Below, piece after piece: positions 10,544 to 19,884 of a stretch of DNA of 29,125 bases (positions within the stretch are counted from its first letter, which is position 1; the number at the start of each line of letters is the position of its first letter). A program made the translations under genes and the position numbers. Under the pieces are notes generated by a model. That model was not told the origin of the DNA. It was given only the letters and a program-made list of their open reading frames with translations, and did no database searches. The stretch comes from Hypsibius dujardini. Its lineage: Eukaryota; Tardigrada; Eutardigrada; Parachela; Hypsibiidae. The stretch spans positions 1-29,125 of the forward strand of contig LRSR01010917.1 in NCBI GenBank assembly GCA_001579985.1, given 5' to 3'.

Positions 10544-10982
10544 AATTCCTCTTGAGGCTCTTGGCAGGCGCGAAATTTCGCGGAACGGTGATCGAAAACA
10601 ATTACAGGAAAGTCCGTATATGAAAAACGGAGCTGTTAATCGGACTTCAAAAATCCTGGGCATGCACATTCCACAGTGATGGTGTGACAGATTGAGCAGC
10701 GAAGTGTAATGCAGAAATCATGATCAGATGCTTTCGTGGACCCTTTGAATGTCTGTTGTCCGATGGGACGATGAAATGAATCGAACTTGCACGCATGATT
10801 CGATTACAGACGCGGTGATGAGTTGCCTCATCTGTCAGAGGAAAGAAATGGCCTCGCCTCGACGTTTTTTGTAGTGTGCACCAGCAGTTTAGGTCTAGTA
10901 CTCTGTACATGGAAAATGATATAACGAACCTTCTTCACAGTTACGGGAATCAACTGTTTTTTATCAGTATGAACGAGAACTT
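10544..10982. repeat. 5' flank of gene C, duplicated at +5000
   Basis: This stretch recurs at 15543-15982 with an almost constant offset of 5000 bases. Over 10681-10965 I count about four differences. It presumably holds the promoter and leader of gene C on the minus strand. An 87-codon frame (10910-10647 minus) is conserved in both copies, but only because the DNA is nearly identical, so I do not call it a gene. Confidence 0.85.
10569..10582. promoter_or_regulatory. Conserved palindrome upstream of gene C
   Basis: CGCGAAATTTCGCG, a perfect 14-base dyad, lies 26 bases before the gene C start codon. It is kept in the same place before gene D (15568-15581). It may be a promoter or 5' leader element; function is not shown. 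Confidence 0.45.
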
Positions 10983-11084
10983 AGAAATTGGAAAGAAAGG
11001 CTAGGGCAAAAACTATTATTTTTATGTAGTACAACGGCACAATAGGTGATAATAGCGCGGTAGGTGAAGCGCAAAAGAAACCGC

Positions 11085-11206
11085 CACGTCCATAAACGTC
11101 CGTCCTTAAGGGACAAGGAGTAAAGCTCGATATCACAGGCACTTAATCTCAGACAACCATAAATAAGGAAAAAGATGTCTTATCAAGTTGCGGGACGATG
11201 ATTCGA
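11085..11206. repeat. Start of duplicated segment 2
   Basis: Matches 7930-8045 of segment 1 (shared words TTAAGGGACA, GGAGTAAAGCTC and GTCTTATCAAGTTGCGGGAC) at roughly 85%. The match stops at GATTCGAGTG and resumes at 12484, so the piece between is an insertion relative to segment 1. Confidence 0.75.
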
Positions 11207-11342
11207 GTGCTGCAACCTGTAACGCATCTTCTCCGGCAAGACCTCCCGGCATCGACACGCTTCCCAGCACAACTGCCGCACCTCCTCCTGGTTCGCCTGA
11301 CTGCGTGCCCCCTTTCCCCGTGCACAGATCCATTTCAATCAT
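11207..11342 (-). pseudogene. Truncated, frameshifted tail fragment of the mucin/ShKT-like family
   Basis: The minus strand matches the six-cysteine tail coding region of genes C, D and E, from the GIDLCTGKG part to about the RYRVQH part. It has one extra C in the run after GTGCACGGGG, which shifts the frame, and lacks nine bases (LKE codons) that the others have. The signal peptide, Thr region and linker are absent, and the match ends abruptly at 11342. It sits at one edge of the 11207-12483 insertion. Confidence 0.8.
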
Positions 11343-12483
11343 AGAGCGTTATACCCTGATATTCTGAGACAGATGTCCTCCCGTTATACGCGGCGTTCAT
11401 TGGGAGGGATAAATTTTTACTGTTGAGGTAAAAAATTTGCTCCGCGCGAGCAAACAAAATTTGCCCGGTGTAAAGAAAGATAGAAATTGTTTTGGAAATG
11501 TCCTGCAAGACAAAAAAGCTCTTGCGACTAATTACGATTTTATTTTTTCGAACTATTTGCTTTTCTTGACAGCTTTTCGTTTCTTCTGGTTTTTATCGCG
11601 CCTATGAATACATTTTTTATCATGATTTATATTATTTTCGATCACGTGCCAAATAACAAAGCTTGAAGACGGGCAATTTTTGGCATGGAGAATTGACGTC
11701 CTTTTAGTTTTCTTCGATTTTGATCTTCCAGTGTTATTGAAACATTGATTCTTAATACTTTTTGGATGCGGAATTCAAAATGTAGTTTTGATTATGTGCA
11801 GGCTCAAGGGATGTTACGTGTTTCTGGTGCTGTTTTCTTTCTATTTCGCCCGACCGTTGGAGCTGCATGATTTCCAGCTAGACTTCTTCGATTGATCTCT
11901 TGATTGGCTCTGCAGGTTTTGTTTGCGCCTGCGTTTGCTCGGACTTCTGCCGTTTTAGGGATTAAGGTGTTTTAAAATTATAGAGTTAATTAGATAATCA
12001 TATAGGGTTTAACAAAAATTAACATGATTCAAAACTAAGTTAGGACAACGGCAGAACTCTCGGTTGAACGCATCAGTCAAATCTTTGAAGAGCTAATCAA
12101 TGAATCCATCGGGTAGGGCTGTCTGCAAGTTTGGCAGTTCTAGGGTTGGTCGAATTTCGAATTGCTGTCTGCCTGGCTTCACGGGCTCGTCGTTGTTTTT
12201 TTGCTGTTGTGGTTGATTTTACTCGTACTGTGATATGCGAAATAAAGAAGGTCTGAGATATGTGTGGCTTTTCATACTGCCTAAATTTACCATATAAGTA
12301 TAATTATGCCCTTCCGGATGCTTTTGTCATTGAGGGTAAAAAAACGAAATCTAAAAGGTACATTTGGCCGCATATATTTATACTTTCAGTTACACTTCCC
12401 ATTGCACCTCTCACTATACATCCGGAGTATATATTATCATTGGGGCCATGTGCACAATATGGTGTCTACGTCGTCGGTATAGT
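11343..12483. other. Inserted AT-rich DNA with foldback repeat
   Basis: This stretch has no counterpart in segment 1. It is AT-rich and has no long open frame; the longest is about 80 codons near 12260 and is unlike any gene here. It contains an imperfect inverted repeat at 11845-12154. Together with the gene fragment it may be a captured or transposed block. No transposase was seen. Confidence 0.55.
11845..12154. repeat. Imperfect inverted repeat (foldback, MITE-like)
   Basis: Left arm about 11845-11985, right arm about 12015-12154, with an AT-rich centre near 12000. Matching words include CTTCTGCCGTT (11944-11954) against AACGGCAGAA (12047-12056), TTGATTGGCTCT against AGAGCTAATCAA, and TTCGCCCGACC against GGTTGGTCGAA. 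Arm similarity looks near 60%, so it is old or degenerate. No clear target-site duplication was found at its ends. Confidence 0.45.
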
Positions 12484-13478
12484 GTGGACACCCAGCAGTG
12501 AATGATTCGTACGGGTGACGGATGACGGGCATTCACTTTCGTGGACCTTGAGAGCGCATGGTGGTATTTACAGATAAAATGGCTTGCTTACGTAATCAGT
12601 TTTTGTCCGCCGTGCGGTCAGCGAACAACAAACGGGTCATCTGGATACCCTTTTTTTATGCGGTAATGCTGTCTTCGTCTGTTGTCCTTTCGGGCACACC
12701 TTTTTGTTCATTACACTCTGTCGCCCACCGCTAAAATCAAGTACCTCGTGGATGTATGACGAAGGTAATTGCAGAAGAAAAGTCGGCTTTTGAGACTCTA
12801 TACTCTATAGTGTATAGGGTAGACACAATGAACCGAGTCACATCTTCGCAATAGGATCAATCAGTCGTCGAACTCTCCGTTTCACGATCTGGCACTTTCT
12901 CAACGCTTGTTCTACTGATTGTTCGGTGAGCTAAATAGGTCTGATGGGAGGAAATGACGGGTAAGCGAATGGATGGACGGTCGGACGCATGGACGGACGG
13001 ATAGACGGTCGGACGTATGGACGGACGGATGGACGGATGGACGGTCGGACGCATGGACGGTCGGACGCATGGACGGACGGGTGGAAAGTCAGGGATCAGA
13101 CGGATGGACGTACTGATTGACGGAAAGATGAGCGGATGGTCGAGCGGAGGGACAAACTAACAGAAAGATGGCAAGATGGCCGGCCGGACTGACGAATGCA
13201 CAGACGAATAGGCTGATGACGGACTGACGACCGAAAGGACGGAAGCAAGATTGGATGTTCAAACAATGACATTCGGAAATAGAACGAGTCATGCACTTGA
13301 CTAGAGATCACTGGACCATTTACATATACAGAGTTATTATAATGTATTGTCCTTTGTACAGAAAGAAGGGTCCTCCCAAAATATAATTTAAGACAGATAC
13401 CATAGCTGGTTAGTTGAAAACTAAAAAATTGCAGCGTCGAAAGACATCATAAAAACTCCAAAAAGAACGAGAAGAAAC
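12484..13478. repeat. Segment 2, downstream flank of gene D
   Basis: Copy of about 8045-9044, in the same order: GTACGGGTGACGGATGACGGG, then a G/A-rich minisatellite (12960-13215), then the shared block CACTTGACTAGAGATCACTG. Identity is near 88% by eye, lower than for the 5' flanks of the two genes. No gene is supported. Confidence 0.8.
12960..13215. repeat. GGAC-type minisatellite, segment 2
   Basis: Runs of GGACGG with ATGGACGG and GGTCGGACGCAT words. It occupies the same position as the array at 8521-8765, but unit composition differs, so the array has changed since duplication. Confidence 0.85.
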
Positions 13479-15542
13479 TCAATATTTGATACCCACAGAA
13501 TCGTTGATCTGGCCATTGGCTGGAACTCGATTAGGATGCTGCACCTTGTAGCGTAGCTTCTCTGTCAAGGCCTGCCGGCATCGACACGTTCCCCAGCACA
13601 ACTGACGTAGCTCCTTCAGCTCCTCCTGGTTCGCCTGACTGAGTGCTCCCTTTCCCGTGCACAGATCTATCCCGATCTCCTCGATCTCCGCGATCAGCTT
13701 CGGGCAATGCCGACGACGGTCGGGATACTCGCAGCCGGGACTGAAATACGAAGGTCTCCGGTAGGAACGGGGTGTGGTCTTCCGGTAACTCCGTCCGCCG
13801 TACGGTCGGTCGGTCGGCTTGCCGGTCTTCATAGGGTACCAATACCCATTCGTCGCCTTCCTCGTCAAGTAGGTATGGGCAATGGGTTGAGCTGTTGTCG
13901 TCGTGGAATAGGTCACCACACATAGTGGCATAGCGGTGGTTTTAGACGTGAATTGAGCAGTGGTCCCGGTGGTAGACGGTACGGACGCTGAGATAGTCGG
14001 CGGTAAGATCGTAGTTGGCTTAGAGGTGGACGGAGCTGTGCTAGTCGATGCGGGAAGCGTGTTGGCTGTGGTTATGGTCGTCATAACGGTTGGTTCAGTT
14101 GACTCTGCTGCGGTTGTCGTGGAATGTGTGGGAACGGTGCTGGTCGGGACGGAAGTGGTCGGTACCGTGGTGTTGCGTTCCGTTGTGGTCGGTTCGATAG
14201 TCGTCGGTTCGGTCGTAGTCGGTACGGTGGTAGTGGTTTCGGTTGTGGTCGGTACGGTGGTAGTGGTTTCAGTTGTAGATGGTACCGCGGTGATCGGTTC
14301 GGTTGTGGTCGGTACGATGGTAGTGGTTTCGGTTGTAGATGGTACCGCGGTAATCGGTTCGGTTGTGGTCGGTACCGTAGTCGTCGGTTCGGTCGTAGTC
14401 GGTACGGTGGTAGTGGTTTCGGTTGTGGTCGTTTCGGTTGTGGTCGGTATGGTAGTCGTCGGTTCGGTCGTAGTCGGTACCGTGATAATCGGTTCGGTCG
14501 TAGTCGGTACGGTGCTAGTGTTCGGTTGTGGTCGGTACGGTGGTAGTGGTTCGGTTGTAGTCGGTACGTGGTAGTGGTTTCGGTTGTAGTCGGTACGATG
14601 GTAGTGGTTTCGGTTGTAGTCGGTACGATGGTAGTGGTTTCGGTTGTAGTCGGTTTGGTGGTCGTCGGTTCGGTCGTGGTCGGTACCGTAGTAGTGGATT
14701 CGGTTGTAGTTGGTACCGTGGTTGTCGGCTTGGTGGTCGTCGGTTCGGTTGTGGTCGGTACCGTGGTTGTTGGTTTGGTTGTAGTCGGTACCGTGGTTGT
14801 CGGTTTGGTTGTGCTCGGTGACGTGGTAGTCGGTTTGGTTGTGGTCGGCACCGTGGTTGTCGGTTTGGTTGTAGTCGGTACCGTGGTAGTCGGTTTGGTT
14901 GTGCTCGGTGACGTGGCAGTCGGTTTGGTTGTGGTCAGTACCGTGGTTGTCGGTTTGGTTGTGCTCGGTGACGTCGTAGTCGGTTTGGTTGTGGTCGGCA
15001 CCGTGGTTGTCGCTAGGACGGTAGTTGCGACCGAAGTTGACGATTTGCTTGTGGTTGGTTTTGTTTTCTCCGATTCGGTAGTCGTGTCCTTAGTGGTCGG
15101 TACGGTAGTCGGTAGTACCACTGCTCCGATTGTGGGTGGCGGTCCGCCGATGGTGGTTGGCACATCCATCGCGGTGGTCGGATTGAGGTTTTTCGTGGTG
15201 GTAACCGCTGGTGCGACAGTAGCCACGATGGACAGGGTGTTGGCAGCGTCAGCAATACGTATTGTGGAAGAGTCGTCGAAGATTATACGTACATCCTCTA
15301 TTCAAGTAAACTTATGGAAAAAATTTAACACTTGGCGTATGTCATAAATTTAGTTTTAATTTCAAAAATGAATAAGCAGCTTTAAAGAAGCTAGCACTTG
15401 TTTAGAAATAGTTCACGTAAAATCAATCAAAATCTGTTTTTAAAAAATCAATTTTATTCTCACCAAAACAGATCATTGCAATGGCAGCATGAATGGTCGC
15501 CGGATTAAATAATAACCTGCGATATTTCGGCGTTTTCCCCAT
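13479..15542 (-). pseudogene. Gene D: paralogue of gene C, broken by a frameshift
   Basis: Exon 1 (15542-15464, MGKTPKYRRLLFNPATIHAA) gives a signal peptide like gene C, with donor GTGAG. The acceptor of gene C is not kept; a substitute AATAG at 15300-15298 would start exon 2 at 15297 in frame (EDVRIIFDDSSTIRIADAANT). A long run of TTTVP, TTTKP and TTTEP units follows. Between about 14517 and 14573 three small deletions of 2, 1 and 1 bases break the repeat. The first two cancel but the third does not. As read, translation then passes into RLRPN repeats and ends at 14081 without the cysteine tail. The tail itself (13479-13800) is intact apart from the frame, but one of the two Cys in the mucin part is missing and the last residues differ (NDSVGIKY). 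This is either a pseudogene or an assembly error in a repeat. Confidence 0.75.
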
Positions 15543-15982
15543 AATTCCTCTTGAGGCTCTTGGCAGGCGCGAAATTTCGCGGAACGGTGAGCGAAAAGCA
15601 ATTACAGGGAAGTCCGTATATGAAAAACGGAGCTGTAAATCGGACCTCAAAAATCCTGGGCATGCACATTCCATAGTGATGGGGTGACAGATTGAGCAGC
15701 GAAGTGTACTGCAGAAATCATGATCAGATGCTTTCGCGGACCCTTAGAATGTCTGTTGTCCGATGGGACGATGAAATGAATCGAACTTGCACGCATGATT
15801 CGATTACAGACGCGGTGATGAGTTGCCTCATCTGTCAGAGGAAAGAAATGGCCTCGCCTCGACGTTTTTTGTAGTGTGCACCAGCAGTTTAGGTCTAGTA
15901 CTCTGTACATGGAAAATGATATAACGAACCTTCTTCACAGTTACGGGAATCAACTGTTTTTTATCAGTAAAAACGAGAACTT
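15543..15982. repeat. 5' flank of gene D, copy of gene C flank
   Basis: Near-identical to 10544-10982 at an offset of 5000 bases. The similarity ends at AACGAGAACTT (15971-15982); beyond it the two loci are unrelated. It includes the conserved palindrome at 15568-15581. Confidence 0.88.
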
Positions 15983-16137
15983 TTCAGGCTCGACGAAACT
16001 TTTTAGCCGGCTGACTAGTCGGTTGTGGACAACACCGACAAGACGGTAGGGGACCGTGGCCCGACGGCATGGTTAAAGCAATCCTCGCAGCGATTGAAAT
16101 AGACTAGTGGAACGACCTGACCACCTCTGAATTCAGT

Positions 16138-16285
16138 CAAACGGGGAACGGAAGGACGGGGAAAGGAAGGACGGGGAACGGAAGGACGGGGAACGGAAGG
16201 ACGGGGAAAGGAAGGACGAGGAACGGAGGGACGGGGAACGGAAGGACGGGGAACGGAAGGACGGGGAACGGAAGGACGGAAGGAT
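16138..16285. repeat. 15-base minisatellite downstream of gene E
   Basis: About nine copies of a unit like GGGGAACGGAAGGAC with AAAGG and AGGAAC variants. It stands 3' of gene E, as G/A-rich arrays stand 3' of genes C and D. Confidence 0.95.
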
Positions 16286-16481
16286 GAACAGGAAGAGTCG
16301 AGAAAAAATGAGCGGGGTGACGAAGGAAAGGAAGGATGCTTGGAGGGGCGAACCGATGAACAATGTAACGATTGGTGAACAGACAAAGGGATTAGCAAGC
16401 GGTTGAAGGACGGAGTACTCAGGGCGAATGACAGCAGTGGAATCGCGTGTTGTTAATGCAAATCTTTATACACGTGGTGGA

Positions 16482-16487
16482 TTTATT
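16482..16487 (-). terminator. AATAAA polyadenylation signal of gene E
   Basis: AATAAA on the minus strand, about 200 bases after the gene E stop codon. It is the nearest canonical signal. Confidence 0.5.
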
Positions 16488-16683
16488 TTTCATACACATC
16501 GTAATACGGCATGTACGTACAAAACGACATCGACAACGACATCGGCCTGGCACATGAATTATTTACACTCCCGATGAAAACGCTTACAAAAAATACCGCT
16601 TCGCGAAAGACCCCTTCCATTATCATGGTACAAAAAGTTGAGCAAAAAACAACCGCCAAGTTTAGAGCACGGAAAGGAACCTT

Positions 16684-17725
16684 TCACCAGTCAGGATCGT
16701 ATTCCCGGCCGGCCGACGGACGCTGCCCCGGATGCTGCACCCGGTAACGGTAGTTCTCCGAGAGGGCCGAGCACCGACAAGTCCCCAAGCACAGCTGCCG
16801 CACCTCCTTCAGCTCCTCCTGGTTCTCCTGACTGAGTGCTCCCTTTCCCGAGCACAGGTCTATCCCGATCTCCGCGATCTCCTCGATCAGCTTCGGGCAA
16901 TGCCGACGACGGTCGGGATACTCGCAACCGGGACTGAAATACGAAGGTCTCCGGTAGTAACGGGGCGTGGTCTTCCGGTACCGTCCGCCGTACGGACGGT
17001 ACGTCGGCTTGCCGGTCGTCGGGTACCGGTAACCCGTCGGCTTCTTCGTTGGGTAGGTATAGCCGGCGGTCGAGGCTTTCGTCGTCGGATAGGTCGCTCC
17101 ACACGGTGGCAGGGTGGTGGTGGCTGCGGTGGTGGTCGCCGCTTGAGTGGTAGTGGTGGTGTAGCAGGGTGGGACGGAACCACCAGTTGTGGTCGGTCCG
17201 GTCCCGGCGGTCGTGGCTCCCGAGACGGTGGTAGTTGCCCCGGAGACGGTGGTCGCTCCGGTCCCGGTTGTGGTGGAGGCTCCCGACACCGTGGTGGTCG
17301 GTCCCGTGGTGGTAGCACCGGAAACCGTGGTGGTTGATCCCGTCACGGTGGTGGCGCCCGACACGGTGGTCGTTGATCCCGTCGTGGTGGTGGCGCCCGA
17401 CACCGTAGTGGTCGAGGCCGTGGTGGAAGCACCTGCGAAATGATTTGTCCATTCGAAATCCCGAAAAGTTTACATTCAAACACCACCAACCTGCTGCCGT
17501 GGTGGTGGAAGGCCCCGTCGTCGTGTCTGAAGTGGTCGCACCTGCAGTACACACATACATTTGACATGCATTGTTTGAAATGTACTCGAAATATTCTTAA
17601 GGCCGGTTTTTTTAAGCCGGTTAATTTAATTCAACTTCACATCGAATGATAAACATGAAATGGAAAGAGCTCTAACTGAAACGGTCCTGGTGTCTGTGTC
17701 TGTGTCTGAGTCTGTGTCTGTGTCT

Positions 17726-17764
<39 letters not shown>

Positions 17765-18230
17765 TGTGTCTGTGTCTGTGTCTGTGTCTGTGTATCTGTG
17801 TCTGTGTCTGTGTATCTGTGTCTGTGTCTGTGTCTGTGGCTGTGTCTGTGCCTGTGTCAATTCAACTTTACATCGAATAATAAGCATGATATGGAAAGAG
17901 CTCTAACCTGAAACGGTCGTGGTGGACGGTCCAGCCGTGGTTGCTCCGGAGACGGTGGTGGTGTCACTTGTGGTGGCACCGGAGACAGTGGTGGTCTCGG
18001 AGGTCGTGCCTGTAGACGAGGGGTCCGTTGCGGCGCTGGACGACTGTGCGTAAACGGCGTATCCAGAGGAATGGCTCAGAGCTAAATTTATTCGTCAAAT
18101 GAATCACAGTACATCTACTGCGATTGTACGTGGAATTACTTTGCGACAACTCACCGTATATGAGAAGGGCAAGAGCAGCAGGAAGAACGGCCGGATGAAG
18201 TGACGTGCCATGATGGAGCTTCGTGCCCAT
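16684..18230 (-). CDS. Gene E: secreted Thr-rich mucin with C-terminal ShKT-like domain
   Basis: Four exons on the minus strand, 18230-18155, 18081-17908, 17541-17491 and 17432-16684, join in one frame to 349 residues. The signal peptide is split by intron 1 at the same place and phase as in genes C and D (ALALLIY, then ALSHSSGYAVYAQ, likely cut before QSSS). An alternative ATG 13 bases downstream in another frame (MARHFIRPFF) would need acceptor ACGCACAG and matches the paralogues less well. Residues 45-200 are TTVSGATT-type repeats, richer in Ser and Gly than gene C. PPCY and PPCG, a Tyr/Pro/Lys linker (GYRYPTTGKPTYRPYGG) and the tail follow. Tail cysteines are at 270, 279, 294, 315, 319 and 321, spacing 8-14-20-3-1 as in gene C. 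Intron 2 (366 bases) holds a microsatellite inside a direct repeat. Secreted O-glycosylated coat or mucus protein is the likely role. Confidence 0.86.
17632..17922. repeat. Direct repeat flanking a TGTGTC array, gene E intron 2
   Basis: A block of about 60 bases (TTCAACTT..ACATCGAAT..GGAAAGAGCTCTAAC, then GAAACGGTC) occurs at 17632-17690 and again at 17861-17922. The TGTGTC/TG array at 17688-17858 lies between the copies. The second copy includes the true end of exon 2 and its donor; the first is a decoy copy with one base missing at the border. Confidence 0.85.
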
Positions 18231-18240
18231 AATTCCACGC

Positions 18241-18330
18241 GGGGTTAGTGCTGCAAGGGTGCGGGGTTAGTGCTGCAAGGGTGCGGGGTTCGTGCTAAAA
18301 GGGTGCGGGGTTCGTGCTGAAGCGGTGCGG
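18241..18330. repeat. 21-base minisatellite upstream of gene E
   Basis: Four tandem copies of a unit like GGGTGCGGGGTTAGTGCTGCAA, the last two diverged (TTCGTGCT). It starts about 10 bases before the gene E ATG, so it lies in the 5' leader or core promoter. Confidence 0.9.
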
Positions 18331-18426
18331 ATGTTAATTGGGAACTGGAAAATTTGTCTAGCAAAGAACTTAAAACTCGCGCAGAATATTATGTGTAGGA
18401 TTAGGAACGTCCACCGATAGTGATAA

Positions 18427-18440
18427 GATATATATATAGA
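18427..18440 (-). promoter_or_regulatory. TATA-like site of gene E
   Basis: An AT run reading TATATATATA on the minus strand, about 200 bases before the gene E ATG. It would put the start of transcription near 18400 and the 21-base minisatellite in the leader. Motif evidence only. Confidence 0.4.
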
Positions 18441-18859
18441 AGGCTCATTAGCTGCTACGAAAATTCAACTAAAGTTTTGGACGTGTGATTTTGTGGACCC
18501 TGGCAAAGTGGAGGAAGATTTGGAGATGGGATGAGTAACCGCTTAGTTAAATTTCGGCGTTCTCGGAAGCGTGATGTGTTTCGTTGAGTTGATGTTGTTG
18601 TGGTTGCACAGAAAAAAAGGAAGCTGGCCGCGCGTGTAGTACTGTTTTTTTCTGCTAGCGTGAGGACGGCACTGTAGTGATGTAACTTAGTTATCTGTAC
18701 GGACAACGCGAGGTGCTGGCTCCTTCTCACTGAATTATGTAAAACTCCACGCCGAGATTGGGATCTCGAAGACGATCATGACCGCGGTCGCTGACTCCAA
18801 TAGGACTCGAAGTAACAGCACGGTCTGACTCATATTTCTGGGCCCGCATTTGAACTAAG

Positions 18860-18968
18860 CTGTCTGTGTCTGTGTCTGTGACTGTGTGTCTGTGTGTGTC
18901 TGTGTCTGTGTCTGTGTCTGTGTCTGTGTCTGTGTCTGTGTCTGTGTCTGTGTCTGTGTCTGTGTCTG
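18860..18968. repeat. TGTGTC array
   Basis: About 15 near-perfect TGTGTC units in intergenic DNA, with TGTGAC and TGTGTG variants at the left edge. Confidence 0.96.
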
Positions 18969-19696
18969 CAAATGTGTTTATGTCTTTATCAGAAAATATG
19001 AGAGATACCGCTTAAGACAGTGTGATCAGTCAAACGTGTATATACCAGTACAGTATGGTCATTTTTTTCTCTTTTACGAGGGGTCATTTTGTCAATATGT
19101 TTAACGTCATGTCACGCAACCTGCATACTTGCGGCGTGATAACAATAATGACCGTAAACGTGTCAGATTGAGTTGTGCGTTTTGGGCGTCACGTTTTGGT
19201 AGTACCGATTTCTCATCTCTGCTTATGCTGGGAAAAAGGTGTTGCTTGGCTGACTATAACACTAACACCATAAACTCAGAGCATAAACGGGCCTTACGCC
19301 CTTCATGCTAGAGTAAATATCCTTTTGGGAAACGAAAGGGAGGAAGCCATGTGACATAACAAAGGCACTAACCCGGTACCTCGTTTCGAAAGACTCTAAT
19401 GGATAAAATGGTAAAATAATGGGAGGGAGAAAACTAGACGGCGGTTCGCAAACAATAATTGCTGTGTCTGTCACGGGGATGTAATAGGGCGTTTTATTTT
19501 TGGCAGAGGAAACACTCCAATTGGGTTCATTAAAATGATAAGTATATGAAGGGCGGTGATGAAATAGACGCCCTAATGATTGAGCCCACGTGTGCCATTC
19601 GTATCCTGATTCAAATTTCGTTTGGTGGTGCTGATAATCATAAGACCAAACGGGTTTATCGAGACGGAAACTAAGACCTGGAATAGGCAATCCACT

Positions 19697-19884
19697 ACAG
19701 ACACAGACAGACACAAACAAACACAGAAGCAAACACAGACACAGACACGATACAGACACGATACAGACACAGACACAGATACAGACACAGACACAGACAC
19801 AATACAGACACGATACAGACACAGACACAGCACAGACACAGACACAGACACAGACACAGACACAGACACAGACACAGACACAAA
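19697..19884. repeat. GACACA array with 10-base higher-order units
   Basis: GACACA units interrupted four times by a GATACAGACAC or AATACAGACAC word. The left part is thus a compound repeat, and the last 70 bases are pure hexamers. Confidence 0.95.

Larger units (their letters stand above)
15983..16683. other. Spacer between gene D flank and gene E 3' end
   Basis: Contains the 15-base minisatellite at 16138-16285 and the probable 3' untranslated part of gene E. A 127-codon minus frame (16398-16015) crosses the minisatellite and reads as PSVPR pentads. It lacks a signal peptide or conserved motif and is not called. Confidence 0.55.

Noticed and set aside
10647-10910. 87-codon minus frame, identical in the second copy (15647-15910)
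   Set aside because: The whole flank is nearly identical DNA, so conservation carries no coding signal. It overlaps the presumed promoter and leader of genes C and D.
13960-15347. Plus-strand VVVGSV frames
   Set aside because: Antisense of the gene D Thr repeats, with no independent support.
16015-16398. 127-codon minus frame with PSVPR pentads
   Set aside because: The 15-base minisatellite is a multiple of three, so all frames repeat and stay open. No signal peptide or conserved ends.
18770-18860. Possible tRNA-like stretch
   Set aside because: No acceptor stem pairing or proper B box could be found by eye.
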